NCBI RefSeq assembly: GCF_013114825.1
Contig: NZ_JAAVLX010000011.1
Location: 186,001 to 250,000 of the forward strand
Source: Bradyrhizobium australiense
GTDB lineage: Bacteria; Pseudomonadota; Alphaproteobacteria; Rhizobiales; Xanthobacteraceae
Reading direction: 5' to 3'
DNA length: 64,000 nucleotides
The position numbers and the translations under genes were made by a program. Numbering within the stretch: position 1 is the stretch's first letter; the number at the start of each line of letters is the position of its first letter. This document shows, one piece after another, positions 27,403 through 34,881 of the stretch. The notes below the pieces were generated by a model that had not been told where the DNA came from, did not search any database, and was given only the letters and a program-made list of their open reading frames with translations.

Positions 27403-28590
27403 CTACTTCGCGAACCGGCCTTCCTCCGACAGCCCCCTCATTGCTTGGGTCCGGAATGCGGGCTTGTGATCTTGCCTCTTGGACCACGACACGTAGTAGG
27501 CGACTCCAGTCATGATCGAAATTCCGGCGAAGCTGACGAGGACATGCAGGGCAAGCGAATCCGGACCCGTGATCAGGACGAGATGCGCGGCAAACGAGAG
27601 AAACACCCCGGCGCAGAACACGGCTAGCCATTCCTGGCCGCACTTCATGACAGGCTGCAATGCCTGCCATCGGAATCCGCGCCAGCTCCGCGGCACCACG
27701 TAGGTAAAGAGAAAGGCCAGCGCCAGGAAATGAAGCACCCTATAAGGGGCGAGGTTTCCCTTGTCATTGGGAAGAAGGGTATCGCGCAAGAAATCCGGCA
27801 CGATACCAGCTTGCGGAAATTTTCCTGCGACGGTGACGACCAGCGCAAAGAGCAGGTACAGCCATGCCGCAGCGCGCAGGATCGTGAAGCCCTGAAGGGT
27901 GCGTACGGCGTGCACCTGCCGCGCGCCGCCCAGGGCGAAACAGGCGCCCAGCACAAACAGGAGCTGCCAGCAGAACGGGTTGAGAGACCAGCGTCCGTCC
28001 GGAAACGAAGACAGATTCCAGTCGAGTAGACGGGATGCGACGTAGAGGCCAATCGACCCGGCGACCGTGAGGTTCGGCCGCCGCGTCATGCCGAACAGCA
28101 CGATCGGGAAGAACGCCATCAGCACGATCAACAGTTGCAGCACATCCAGATTGAGCGGCTTGGCCTGAAGCAACAGGCCGTGAATCAGCGTCCGGATCGC
28201 ATGATCGACGATCCCCGTAACGTTGAACTCTGCGATCAGTTCGGGTGCACGCGACCTGCGCGCGACATATCCGATCAGTTCGATGTAGATCACGAACAGA
28301 ACGACGTAGGCGGCGTAAAGCTGCCACAGACGCTTGAAAATACGGGTCGCCGAGACGACGAAACCGCGTTCCAGCATCATCTTTCCATAGAGGATCGCGG
28401 CCGTGTAGCCGCCGACGAACACGAATAGATCGGCGGCGCCGCTGAATCCGAAATTTCGCATGGTTAGCAAGCTGACCGCATTGTGCGGTACATGATCCAG
28501 AAAAAGAAACCAGGCCGCGATACCAAGCAGGAGGCAGAGTCGGAGATCGCCATCGCGCGCGGCGAACTCAGCCTTCATTGACGGATACAT
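27403..28590 (-). CDS. OpgC-domain membrane protein
   Basis: About 395 residues with roughly ten membrane segments. The N-terminal part reads RLCLLLGIAAWFLFLDHVPHN, then GFSGAADLFVFVGGYTAAI, which is the signature of the OpgC family. OpgC proteins are acyltransferase-3-like enzymes that add succinyl groups to periplasmic glucans. Other hallmarks are LDVLQLLIVLMAFFPIVLF and WSLNPFCWQLLFVLG. ATGs at 28590 and 28578 are both possible; neither has a clear ribosome site. It converges on the GH3 gene. Confidence 0.82.
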   Translation of the reverse strand: MYPSMKAEFAARDGDLRLCLLLGIAAWFLFLDHVPHNAVSLLTMRNFGFSGAADLFVFVGGYTAAILYGKMMLERGFVVSATRIFKRLWQLYAAYVVLFVIYIELIGYVARRSRAPELIAEFNVTGIVDHAIRTLIHGLLLQAKPLNLDVLQLLIVLMAFFPIVLFGMTRRPNLTVAGSIGLYVASRLLDWNLSSFPDGRWSLNPFCWQLLFVLGACFALGGARQVHAVRTLQGFTILRAAAWLYLLFALVVTVAGKFPQAGIVPDFLRDTLLPNDKGNLAPYRVLHFLALAFLFTYVVPRSWRGFRWQALQPVMKCGQEWLAVFCAGVFLSFAAHLVLITGPDSLALHVLVSFAGISIMTGVAYYVSWSKRQDHKPAFRTQAMRGLSEEGRFAK

Positions 28591-28757
28591 TGTGGAATAA
28601 GAACTTTGCAGGTCGGAGGAATCGAATCGCGAATCTAGCGCGATTGTCCGCTCAATCGGAATAGACTTTGCGTGAAGAATAATTAAGCAAGTTTTCGGCG
28701 ATTGAAGCCCGCTCAACGATCACAATGTTTTGAGGGAATAGCGTGGACCGAACATGA

Positions 28758-29033
28758 TCACGCTCTCTCGTGCTTGCGAAGATCGCGGATGTGATCGAAA
28801 TCGCTGGCCTGCAGATCGGCGCCCGTTGCGCCTATGTCGGGAGGGGCCGCCTCGCTTAGAATATCGGCCGTGATATCCTCGACCGAGCAATCGGCGATTT
28901 CGTGGATGAAACTGATATTCCTGTATTCGCCCGAAGCGACGCGGGAGATGACCTCGCGCCTTGTGATTTCCGGATCGACAATGGCCTCGCGGCCGCGGCG
29001 GCCGTAATCGATCATCACGACGAAATACTGCAT
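28758..29033 (-). CDS. 91-residue protein under repressor-type operators
   Basis: Starts MQYFVVMIDYGRRGREAIVDPE, acidic overall and without membrane segments or cysteine motifs apart from one Cys. GAGGG lies upstream of the ATG. I do not recognise the family. The point of interest is its promoter: a -35 TTGACT and -10 AATACT with a perfect 17-bp operator filling the spacer, and a second operator just upstream. The S24 repressor encoded next door is the natural candidate to bind them. It is therefore probably silent until the repressor is cleaved, for example after DNA damage; that is inference. Confidence 0.6.
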   Translation of the reverse strand: MQYFVVMIDYGRRGREAIVDPEITRREVISRVASGEYRNISFIHEIADCSVEDITADILSEAAPPDIGATGADLQASDFDHIRDLRKHERA

Positions 29034-29079
29034 GCTGGCGGTCTACCCTCATTGCGGGCTCGGGGAGCCCAGCGCCGAC

Positions 29080-29108
29080 AGTATTTCTGAAAATCAGAAA
29101 CTAGTCAA
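29080..29108 (-). promoter_or_regulatory. Promoter of the 91-residue gene
   Basis: Reading leftward, -35 TTGACT is at 29108-29103 and -10 AATACT at 29085-29080, spaced by 17 bases. The spacer is filled by operator 29084-29100. A repressor bound there would block polymerase directly. Confidence 0.6.
29084..29100. promoter_or_regulatory. Repressor operator O1 (perfect palindrome)
   Basis: TTTCTGA-AAA-TCAGAAA, 7-base arms with no mismatch. It lies between the -35 and -10 of the 91-residue gene. Confidence 0.65.
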
Positions 29109-29114
29109 GTATAA

Positions 29115-29131
29115 ATTCTGAAAAACAGAAA
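29115..29131. promoter_or_regulatory. Repressor operator O2
   Basis: ATTCTGA-AAA-ACAGAAA, two mismatched pairs. Its centre is 31 bases (about three helical turns) from that of O1, just upstream of the -35, so two dimers could bind cooperatively on one face. Confidence 0.55.
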
Positions 29132-29204
29132 TTGTGTCTGCTGGCGTCGACGGCCGTCATTACATCGGCAGAATCAGCCGATTCGGAAGCCGCAACGGCG
29201 TTTG

Positions 29205-29843
29205 CTACTTGTCTGGCGTGCGTCCGCCCGTCGCCCTTATCGCCTTGCGCGTCCGGGCCGCCGCCTTGTTGCGCAATCGCTCGATCTGGCCCCTGGGCAG
29301 CGTGACGCAGATCTCGCCGATCCATTCCAGCTTTACGCCGGTGATCGGCTTGGCATTGAAGCTCGTCAGATTGACGGAGCTCGGAGATTTTCCGCGCTCG
29401 ATCGTCTTCAGATAGCGCTCGCCGGTCTTCAGGCGGACGGCGGCTTCCTCGCCGTAGAAGCTTGACAGCGGATGGCGCTGTTGGCGATAGACGACGATAA
29501 CATCACCATTCTCGTACTTTGGCAGCATGGAATCGCCGGCCACCTCGAAGGCGATGGTTTCTTCGGCGATGGGGAAAGGCAGTTCGACCTCGCCGAGGCC
29601 TTCCGGCGGCACCTGCTCGTGTTCCGGCTCGATCGAGGCGCCGGCGCCCACGCGGCCCATGATCGGCACCGAATTCAGTTCGAGATATTCGATGATCGGC
29701 GCGATTTCAGATGCCTTGATCAGCCGTATCCCGGACAAGATTTCGGAAACCGCGCCGGGGCGAACGCCCATCGCGGTCGCCAGCCCACCCTTGGTCTTGC
29801 CCGGCTTCTCCAGGCCCCGCTCGATCAACCTGATGTCCAGCAT
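29205..29843 (-). CDS. S24-family phage-type repressor (HTH plus LexA-like peptidase)
   Basis: A 212-residue repressor. The first 55 residues form a Cro/CI-type helix-turn-helix (GLATAMGVRPGAVSEILSG). The S24 domain begins near 60 with a candidate cleavage site (VGAGASI region). The catalytic serine is in EVAGDSMLPKYENGDVIVV and the lysine in AAVRLKTGERYLKTI. Such proteins bind paired operators and cut themselves when RecA is activated. Its own promoter carries operators O3 and O4, so it should autoregulate. It is flanked by two regulated genes, one on each side, as in a phage immunity region. Confidence 0.88.
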   Translation of the reverse strand: MLDIRLIERGLEKPGKTKGGLATAMGVRPGAVSEILSGIRLIKASEIAPIIEYLELNSVPIMGRVGAGASIEPEHEQVPPEGLGEVELPFPIAEETIAFEVAGDSMLPKYENGDVIVVYRQQRHPLSSFYGEEAAVRLKTGERYLKTIERGKSPSSVNLTSFNAKPITGVKLEWIGEICVTLPRGQIERLRNKAAARTRKAIRATGGRTPDK

Positions 29844-29852
29844 GATTAAACC

Positions 29853-29869
29853 CTTCCGAATTTCGGAAA
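29853..29869. promoter_or_regulatory. Repressor operator O3
   Basis: CTTCCGA-ATT-TCGGAAA, one mismatched pair. It lies between the repressor -10 and its ATG, over the likely transcription start. Confidence 0.6.
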
Positions 29870-29898
29870 TGATAGCAGTTCCGATTATCAGAAATCAA
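29869..29898 (-). promoter_or_regulatory. Promoter of the repressor gene
   Basis: Reading leftward, -35 TTGATT is at 29898-29893 and -10 TATCAT at 29874-29869, with an 18-base spacer. Operator O4 lies in the spacer and O3 just downstream, which suggests negative autoregulation. Confidence 0.55.
29878..29894. promoter_or_regulatory. Repressor operator O4
   Basis: GTTCCGA-TTA-TCAGAAA, two mismatched pairs. Centred 25 bases from O3 and 33 bases from O5, between the two divergent promoters. Confidence 0.55.
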
Positions 29899-29900
29899 GC

Positions 29901-29929
29901 TTGACTTTCATTTCGGAATATCAGAAATT
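29901..29929 (+). promoter_or_regulatory. Promoter of the GcrA-like gene
   Basis: The -35 TTGACT at 29901-29906 is clear. The -10 is weak (GAAATT at 29924-29929, 17-base spacer), which would suit a promoter needing an activator. Operator O5 sits in the spacer, mirroring the arrangement at the 91-residue gene. Confidence 0.45.
29911..29927. promoter_or_regulatory. Repressor operator O5
   Basis: TTTCGGA-ATA-TCAGAAA, one mismatched pair. Lies inside the promoter of the rightward GcrA-like gene. Confidence 0.6.
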
Positions 29930-29972
29930 GATTGCCGGCGTCGGGCGGCGTTGAAGAGCAAGGACAAACAAG

Positions 29973-30629
29973 ATGGAACTTTCGAACTGGGCGCCCGAGC
30001 ACTCGGAGGCGCTGCGGAAATTTCTTGCCAAAGGCCTGACCTTTTCGGAGGCCGCGCAGGCGATCAATTCACGATTCAATACGTCCTACTCTCGCAGCGC
30101 AGCGCTTGGACGCGCCCGGCGCTTGCGGCTGGCGCCGGACGATCGCCGCGAGCCCTCGATGCCCACCAGGCCGGCGCACCTGCACGACATCGGAGAACCT
30201 CGTGCCGGCGATTCCAGGGCGTCTGCGCTTCCCTGGCCGGTGCCGTTGTTCAAGGAGACCAAGCCGCTCAAGCTGCGCTGCGTGACGATCGAGCCTCGGC
30301 ATGTCTCGTTGATTGAACTGGAGCACGGTGACTGCCGCTACCCTTACGGCGGCGATGACGAGGACGAGGTCATCACCTTCTGCGGTCATTCGCGCCGTCC
30401 GGGTTCGAGTTACTGTACTCCGCATTTTCATTTGAGCCGCAATCCGATCGTGCCGTCAGCACGCGCGGTGAGCACCTCTGCTGCAGATGTCGGAGACCGC
30501 ATGAATAACGCTGCCCATCGGATCGCTCATCTGCGTGCGCTGATCGGACTTCAGCCGGAGGGCTGCGGCCGCCGGCATGAATTGACTGAATTGCTGCGCG
30601 ACGAGATTTCGAGCGGATCAACCGAATAG
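29973..30629 (+). CDS. GcrA-family transcription regulator (paralogue)
   Basis: A 218-residue protein. The N-terminus (about 5-50, WAPEHSEALRKFLAKGLTFS, then RSAALGRARRLRL) matches the GcrA helix-turn-helix in layout. Near residue 112 the C-terminal region reads LIELEHGDCRYPYGGDDEDE, then FCGHSRRPGSSYCTPH, the Cys/His-rich end that contacts sigma-70 in GcrA. GcrA acts at promoters with methylated GANTC sites. Its place under a phage-type operator, and its divergence, suggest a phage-derived copy rather than the cell-cycle regulator. AAGGA precedes the ATG. Confidence 0.8.
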   Translation: MELSNWAPEHSEALRKFLAKGLTFSEAAQAINSRFNTSYSRSAALGRARRLRLAPDDRREPSMPTRPAHLHDIGEPRAGDSRASALPWPVPLFKETKPLKLRCVTIEPRHVSLIELEHGDCRYPYGGDDEDEVITFCGHSRRPGSSYCTPHFHLSRNPIVPSARAVSTSAADVGDRMNNAAHRIAHLRALIGLQPEGCGRRHELTELLRDEISSGSTE

Positions 30630-30675
30630 ATATGCCGGTCGGTACCAAAGTTCACTTTTTCAAGGAGCACATCAG

Positions 30676-31251
30676 ATGCCGAGAGCCAAACGCCGAACGC
30701 CGTACAATCCCGTCAAGGCGCATGACCGAAGGTCGCGCGATCTGTTGCGCAACGCCGAAGTCGCAACGGTCGAGGTTGACAATCCGCTGGCGTTGGAGCC
30801 GGGCGAGAAGATCGTTGCCCTGCGTTCGATCCGCAACGATCCGCTCGCGCGCCTGCATTCCCATCGTCAGATCGATGAAGCGAAGTATCAAGCGGGGAGG
30901 GCGTTCCAGAGCGACTGGGAGAAGGCCGAACGCGGCCCGCGCGCCGTCGATCCGATCCGGGAATATGTCGATTGCGGGCAGCAGCGCGAACCGATCACCG
31001 AGGGCCAACGCAAGGCCGTGCTGCGGTTGAACAGGGCCGAACGCGAACTCGGCGCCGATGGCTCGGCGCTGGTGCATGACGTCCTGGTACAGGGAATGAC
31101 CATGGAGCAGGTCGGCCAGCGGAGGGGACTGCGCACCAAGCGGTGGCAGGACTATTTTTCGAGGCGATTGCGCGAATGTCTCGACCGGTTGGCGCTGTTG
31201 TATGGGTTTGCGACGGCGCATCCCGTTCCCGTCAAAACCCTCCCGCGCTGA
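30676..31251 (+). CDS. DUF6456-like helix-turn-helix protein
   Basis: A 191-residue basic protein, with AAGGAG 10 bases before its ATG. The N-terminal half is polar. The C-terminal half reads LRLNRAERELGADGSALVHDVLVQGMTMEQVGQRRGLRTKRWQDYFSRRLRECLDRLALLYG (positions about 118-180), which looks like a DNA-binding helix bundle of the DUF6456 kind seen in alphaproteobacterial phages and chromosomes. It follows the GcrA-like gene by 46 bases and is probably in the same repressor-controlled transcript. Its end overlaps the convergent bamA-like gene by 20 bases. Confidence 0.6.
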   Translation: MPRAKRRTPYNPVKAHDRRSRDLLRNAEVATVEVDNPLALEPGEKIVALRSIRNDPLARLHSHRQIDEAKYQAGRAFQSDWEKAERGPRAVDPIREYVDCGQQREPITEGQRKAVLRLNRAERELGADGSALVHDVLVQGMTMEQVGQRRGLRTKRWQDYFSRRLRECLDRLALLYGFATAHPVPVKTLPR

Positions 31252-33574
31252 ATCGCAGAGGCTGCACCACGTCGTAGGCCGCCTTGGTCAACGGTACAGC
31301 GTAGTCGACCGTCAAGGCGCCGAACGGCGAGGCCCAGGTCAGGCCCGCGCCGACCGAAGAGCGCACGACATTCTTGTTGGCGACCTGAAGCGATGCCGTT
31401 GATCCGCTGTAGCGGAATACGCTGCCGGCGTCGACGAAGGCCGTGGCCCTGAGACCGTATTCGTTGGGCACGCCGGGGATCGCGCTCTGCAGTTCGGCGG
31501 TTGTCGCCCAATAGGCGCTGCCGCCGACATTATCCATCGTGGTGCCGGGCGTCACGTCGCGTGGGCCGAATCCGTTAGGAGCAAATCCACGCACCATGGT
31601 GGGGCCGCCGAAGAAATTGTTCATCAGCGGCACCTGCTGGCCGCCCCAACCGGTAACGTAGCCGCCCTGAGCGCGCACCATGCCAACCAGGTCGCTATTG
31701 AGCGATTTGTAATAGCGCACGTCTTCCGTGGTCTTCAGGAATTTCACGTCGCCGCCGAGTCCCGCTAGATCCTGACTGAGCTGCGATCTAATCCCGCTGG
31801 TCGGGCTCCTTGTGTTGTCCAGCGTGCTGTAGGTCGTCGTACTGCCGGGAGCGGAGACCCACGTCGGGCCGGCGGCGGCCGCCTGCCTGACGGCCAACGA
31901 GGGCGTAAAGCCCGAGCCGTTCGGCGATAGCGTGACGTTCTGATTGTAAATCGAGTAGCGCCATTGCACGCCAAGCTCTTCGTTGATCGGCGTGCCCAGT
32001 TGCAGCCTCGCCCCGTAGGTGGTGCTGCCGTAGGATTGGTAGCTATTGGCGTCGTTCTGGCGACCGAAAAGTTCGATTCCCGCGGCGACCTTGGTGCCGA
32101 GAAAATACGGTTCGGACGCGGCCAGGTTGATGCCGCGCGCATATTGGCCGTAAGTGAAGGTGGCCTGGACGTTCTTACCCGTGCCGTAGAAATTGCGCTC
32201 GCCCACTTTGACCTCGACAAGGGCGCCATCAACGGTCGAGTAGCCGCCCGCGATGTTGAAATCGCCGGTCGCCTGGTCAACCGCTTCGACGTCGAGAATG
32301 ACATGATCGGGCGCCGAGCCCGGCCGGTTCGATATTTTAACCGTCTTGAAGTAGTTCAAGTTCTTCAAGCGCCGTTCGGCGCGGTCGATCAGCGTCTTGT
32401 TGTAGGGATCGCCTTCCGCGATGTCGAATTCGCGCCGGATCACGTAGTCGCGGGTGCGCATGTTGCCATGTATCTCGACCCGCTCGACATAGGCGCGAGG
32501 CCCCTGTTCGATCACGAAGGCGACGTCGATGCCTTCGGCGGCATCGCGCGTGAGGTGCGGCGTCCCCTGGGCAAAAGGATAGCCGAGCTTTGCCATTTCG
32601 ATCGCCAGAAGCTCGGTGGTCTTGTCCAGGGTGTTGCCGTCGAACACTGCGCCTGGGTGGGCGGTGGGGAGGGCACGAAGCTTGTCGCAATCCATCCCCG
32701 GAATGTTGCAGGTGACGCTGACCTCCCGGAAGTGATAGAGCGGGCCTTCGTCGATTGCGAAGTTCAGCGTGAAGCCGTTCGCCGCGGGATCATATTCGGC
32801 CTTCGCCGGTGACACGCTGACATCGGCATAACCTTTGCTACGGTAGTAAAGCCGCAGCTGCTCCTGGTCTTGCGCGACGCGGTCGGGATCGTAGACGTCA
32901 CCGCCGGTTAGAAAACTCAGCATATGGGTGGCGGAGGTCTTGATTACAGCGCTGAGCTGCCGCTTACCGAAGGCCTTGTTGCCCGTGAAATCGATCCGCC
33001 GCACTGGCGTCTTTGCTGCCTCCGTTACGGCATAGATGAGGTCGACCCGACCGTTGCCGCGGTCAATAATCTGTGGATCGACGCGGACCTGGGCGCGACC
33101 GACACGCCGGTATGCCTCGATGATGCGGCCGACGTCGGACTGCACGGTGGCGCGTTGCAGCGAGCCGCGCGGCTTTGATTCGATCGCGGCGGCAAGGTCG
33201 GTGTCCTTGACCTTCCTGTTGCCTTCAAACGCGACTCGGTCGAGTACAGGCGCTTCGGACAGATGCACCACAAGCCGATCACCGGCGCGTTCGATGGAAA
33301 CCTTGTCGAACAGGCCGGTTGCGATCAGCGCTTTCAGCGCCGCGTCACGCGCGGCGTCATCGAAATGTCCGTCGGGATTTGCGTGAAAGTATGAGCGTAC
33401 GGTCTCAGCGTCGACGCGGCGGTTGCCTTCGACGATGACCGATGCTTGCGAAGGCGGTACGGTTTGGGCAACAACAGGCGTTGCCAGCATCAATCCGATG
33501 ATGCCGGTAAACCAGCGAGCGGCTAGCTCCAATCGAGGCGGTCGGTTGCGTTGCGTGATGCTTCTGATCTCCAC
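31232..33574 (-). CDS. bamA: BamA-family outer-membrane assembly factor (paralogue)
   Basis: About 780 residues. A signal peptide (FTGIIGLMLATPVVAQ) is followed by five POTRA domains (about 45-390; starts such as SVIVEGNRRVDAETVRSYF and RVEIHGNMRTRDYVIRREF are typical). A 16-strand barrel carries the loop-6 motif MVRGFAPNGFGPRD. The last residue is Phe, as expected of an outer-membrane protein. The start is a GTG at 33574 with GGAG upstream; the frame is open far beyond but has no signal peptide there. The usual neighbours of the essential bamA (rseP, lpxD, fabZ) are absent, so this is likely an accessory copy. Confidence 0.88.
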   Translation of the reverse strand: MEIRSITQRNRPPRLELAARWFTGIIGLMLATPVVAQTVPPSQASVIVEGNRRVDAETVRSYFHANPDGHFDDAARDAALKALIATGLFDKVSIERAGDRLVVHLSEAPVLDRVAFEGNRKVKDTDLAAAIESKPRGSLQRATVQSDVGRIIEAYRRVGRAQVRVDPQIIDRGNGRVDLIYAVTEAAKTPVRRIDFTGNKAFGKRQLSAVIKTSATHMLSFLTGGDVYDPDRVAQDQEQLRLYYRSKGYADVSVSPAKAEYDPAANGFTLNFAIDEGPLYHFREVSVTCNIPGMDCDKLRALPTAHPGAVFDGNTLDKTTELLAIEMAKLGYPFAQGTPHLTRDAAEGIDVAFVIEQGPRAYVERVEIHGNMRTRDYVIRREFDIAEGDPYNKTLIDRAERRLKNLNYFKTVKISNRPGSAPDHVILDVEAVDQATGDFNIAGGYSTVDGALVEVKVGERNFYGTGKNVQATFTYGQYARGINLAASEPYFLGTKVAAGIELFGRQNDANSYQSYGSTTYGARLQLGTPINEELGVQWRYSIYNQNVTLSPNGSGFTPSLAVRQAAAAGPTWVSAPGSTTTYSTLDNTRSPTSGIRSQLSQDLAGLGGDVKFLKTTEDVRYYKSLNSDLVGMVRAQGGYVTGWGGQQVPLMNNFFGGPTMVRGFAPNGFGPRDVTPGTTMDNVGGSAYWATTAELQSAIPGVPNEYGLRATAFVDAGSVFRYSGSTASLQVANKNVVRSSVGAGLTWASPFGALTVDYAVPLTKAAYDVVQPLRFSAGGF

Positions 33575-33808
33575 GTCCCCGCCGGACTCCTGTTGATCGG
33601 TTCGATCGAATTGCTGGGGCGGGGCAAAAAAATGGCTCACGTAAGGTGAGTTGCGGGCGCAGCGACCGCGAAACGCCACAATTTGACCGCTCTTTCTTAA
33701 TCCGGACTTTCTCAGAATTGTCGCAATGCCTGCTTCATGCTTCGTAGAAAGGGCAGAGGACGCTCGCGCCTGAAACGCCGCACACGTCCACGCCCGCAGG
33801 AGCATCAC

Positions 33809-34861
33809 ATGCGTTATGCAGCTTTCATTGCCGCCGCGCTCATGCTGATTCAGCCCGCGCATGCGGAGAAGACGCCGGAGGTCGATCCGCGCGCCTCGCT
33901 CGGGGTAGTCCAGCAGTGGATCTATAATTACCGGGCGAAGCCGGATTACGCGCATGTCCCGGCAGCCGTACGTGTGCTGTTTCATTCACAGACCTTCAAG
34001 GAACCGGAGAATGCCGGAATCTATCTCGGCTTTATCGCCGGTGCGATCGGCTCGAACCCGGCCAAGGCCGAACAGCTCATTGCCAGCTTATTTCCCGTCC
34101 GGCCGGAAGACGAATGGGTAATCGTCCGCGCCATCGCCTATTCGGGGCTGCCTGACTGGAGAAACGTTCTACGCCGGGTCGCGCCACGAATGCCGGGGCG
34201 GCGGGTCATGATCGACAGCTATCTGGCTGGCAAGCTGCCGACCTTGACCGACATCCCGCTGGAAGAGGTGAAGCCCGGCATGATGGACAAGTTGCGCGGT
34301 GCCTTTACCAAGAATCCGTTTGGCAAGGACGAGCGGAAGCTGAACACGACGCTCACGTTGGCGAGCAACCAGGACTTGCTGGATACGCTGTGGGGCTACT
34401 ATTTTGCGACCGGCTCGCATGCGCCGATCCAGCGCATTATCCAGATGCTGCCATGGAGCAAGAGCCGCGATACGATCGACAAGCTGACGGTCGGAAGCAT
34501 GGCGCGCTATACGCTGGCAAGCTATGCGATTCGCGATGCCAGTTTGCGCGAATATCTCCGGAGCGAACTTGCAAGGCAACCGGCGGCAGTCAAGGCGCCA
34601 CTTGCTGAAGTGGTCGAGGCGGCGGATACGGTTCAGATCGCAGCTCTGCGCAAGGATGCGCTGGCCGCCGTGGATGAACTAAAGACCAAGGGCTCCGACA
34701 GCCGCCGCGATCTCAGCTTCTGGGGTCAGGTCGGCGTCGGAGCGGTTGCACTCGGCTGTGTCTCCGCGGCTGCGTTAGGGCAGGTGGCGGTCGGCATTCC
34801 CTGCGTGATCGGAGGCTCGGCCTCGCAGGGATTGCTGTCATTCTGGGAAAAGCAGCAGTGA
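33809..34861 (+). CDS. Secreted protein of unknown function
   Basis: A 350-residue protein with a signal peptide (MRYAAFIAAALMLIQPAHA). The mature part is mostly helical. A C-terminal hydrophobic stretch (VGVGAVALGCVSAAALGQVAVGIPCVIGG, in parts) with two cysteines could insert into a membrane or form a glycine-zipper hairpin. AGGAG lies 6 bases before the ATG at 33809; the frame is open upstream but lacks a signal there. Divergent from the bamA paralogue. No known domain is recognised. Confidence 0.65.
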   Translation: MRYAAFIAAALMLIQPAHAEKTPEVDPRASLGVVQQWIYNYRAKPDYAHVPAAVRVLFHSQTFKEPENAGIYLGFIAGAIGSNPAKAEQLIASLFPVRPEDEWVIVRAIAYSGLPDWRNVLRRVAPRMPGRRVMIDSYLAGKLPTLTDIPLEEVKPGMMDKLRGAFTKNPFGKDERKLNTTLTLASNQDLLDTLWGYYFATGSHAPIQRIIQMLPWSKSRDTIDKLTVGSMARYTLASYAIRDASLREYLRSELARQPAAVKAPLAEVVEAADTVQIAALRKDALAAVDELKTKGSDSRRDLSFWGQVGVGAVALGCVSAAALGQVAVGIPCVIGGSASQGLLSFWEKQQ

Positions 34862-34881
34862 TCCTGGGCTTCTGCCGCAGT

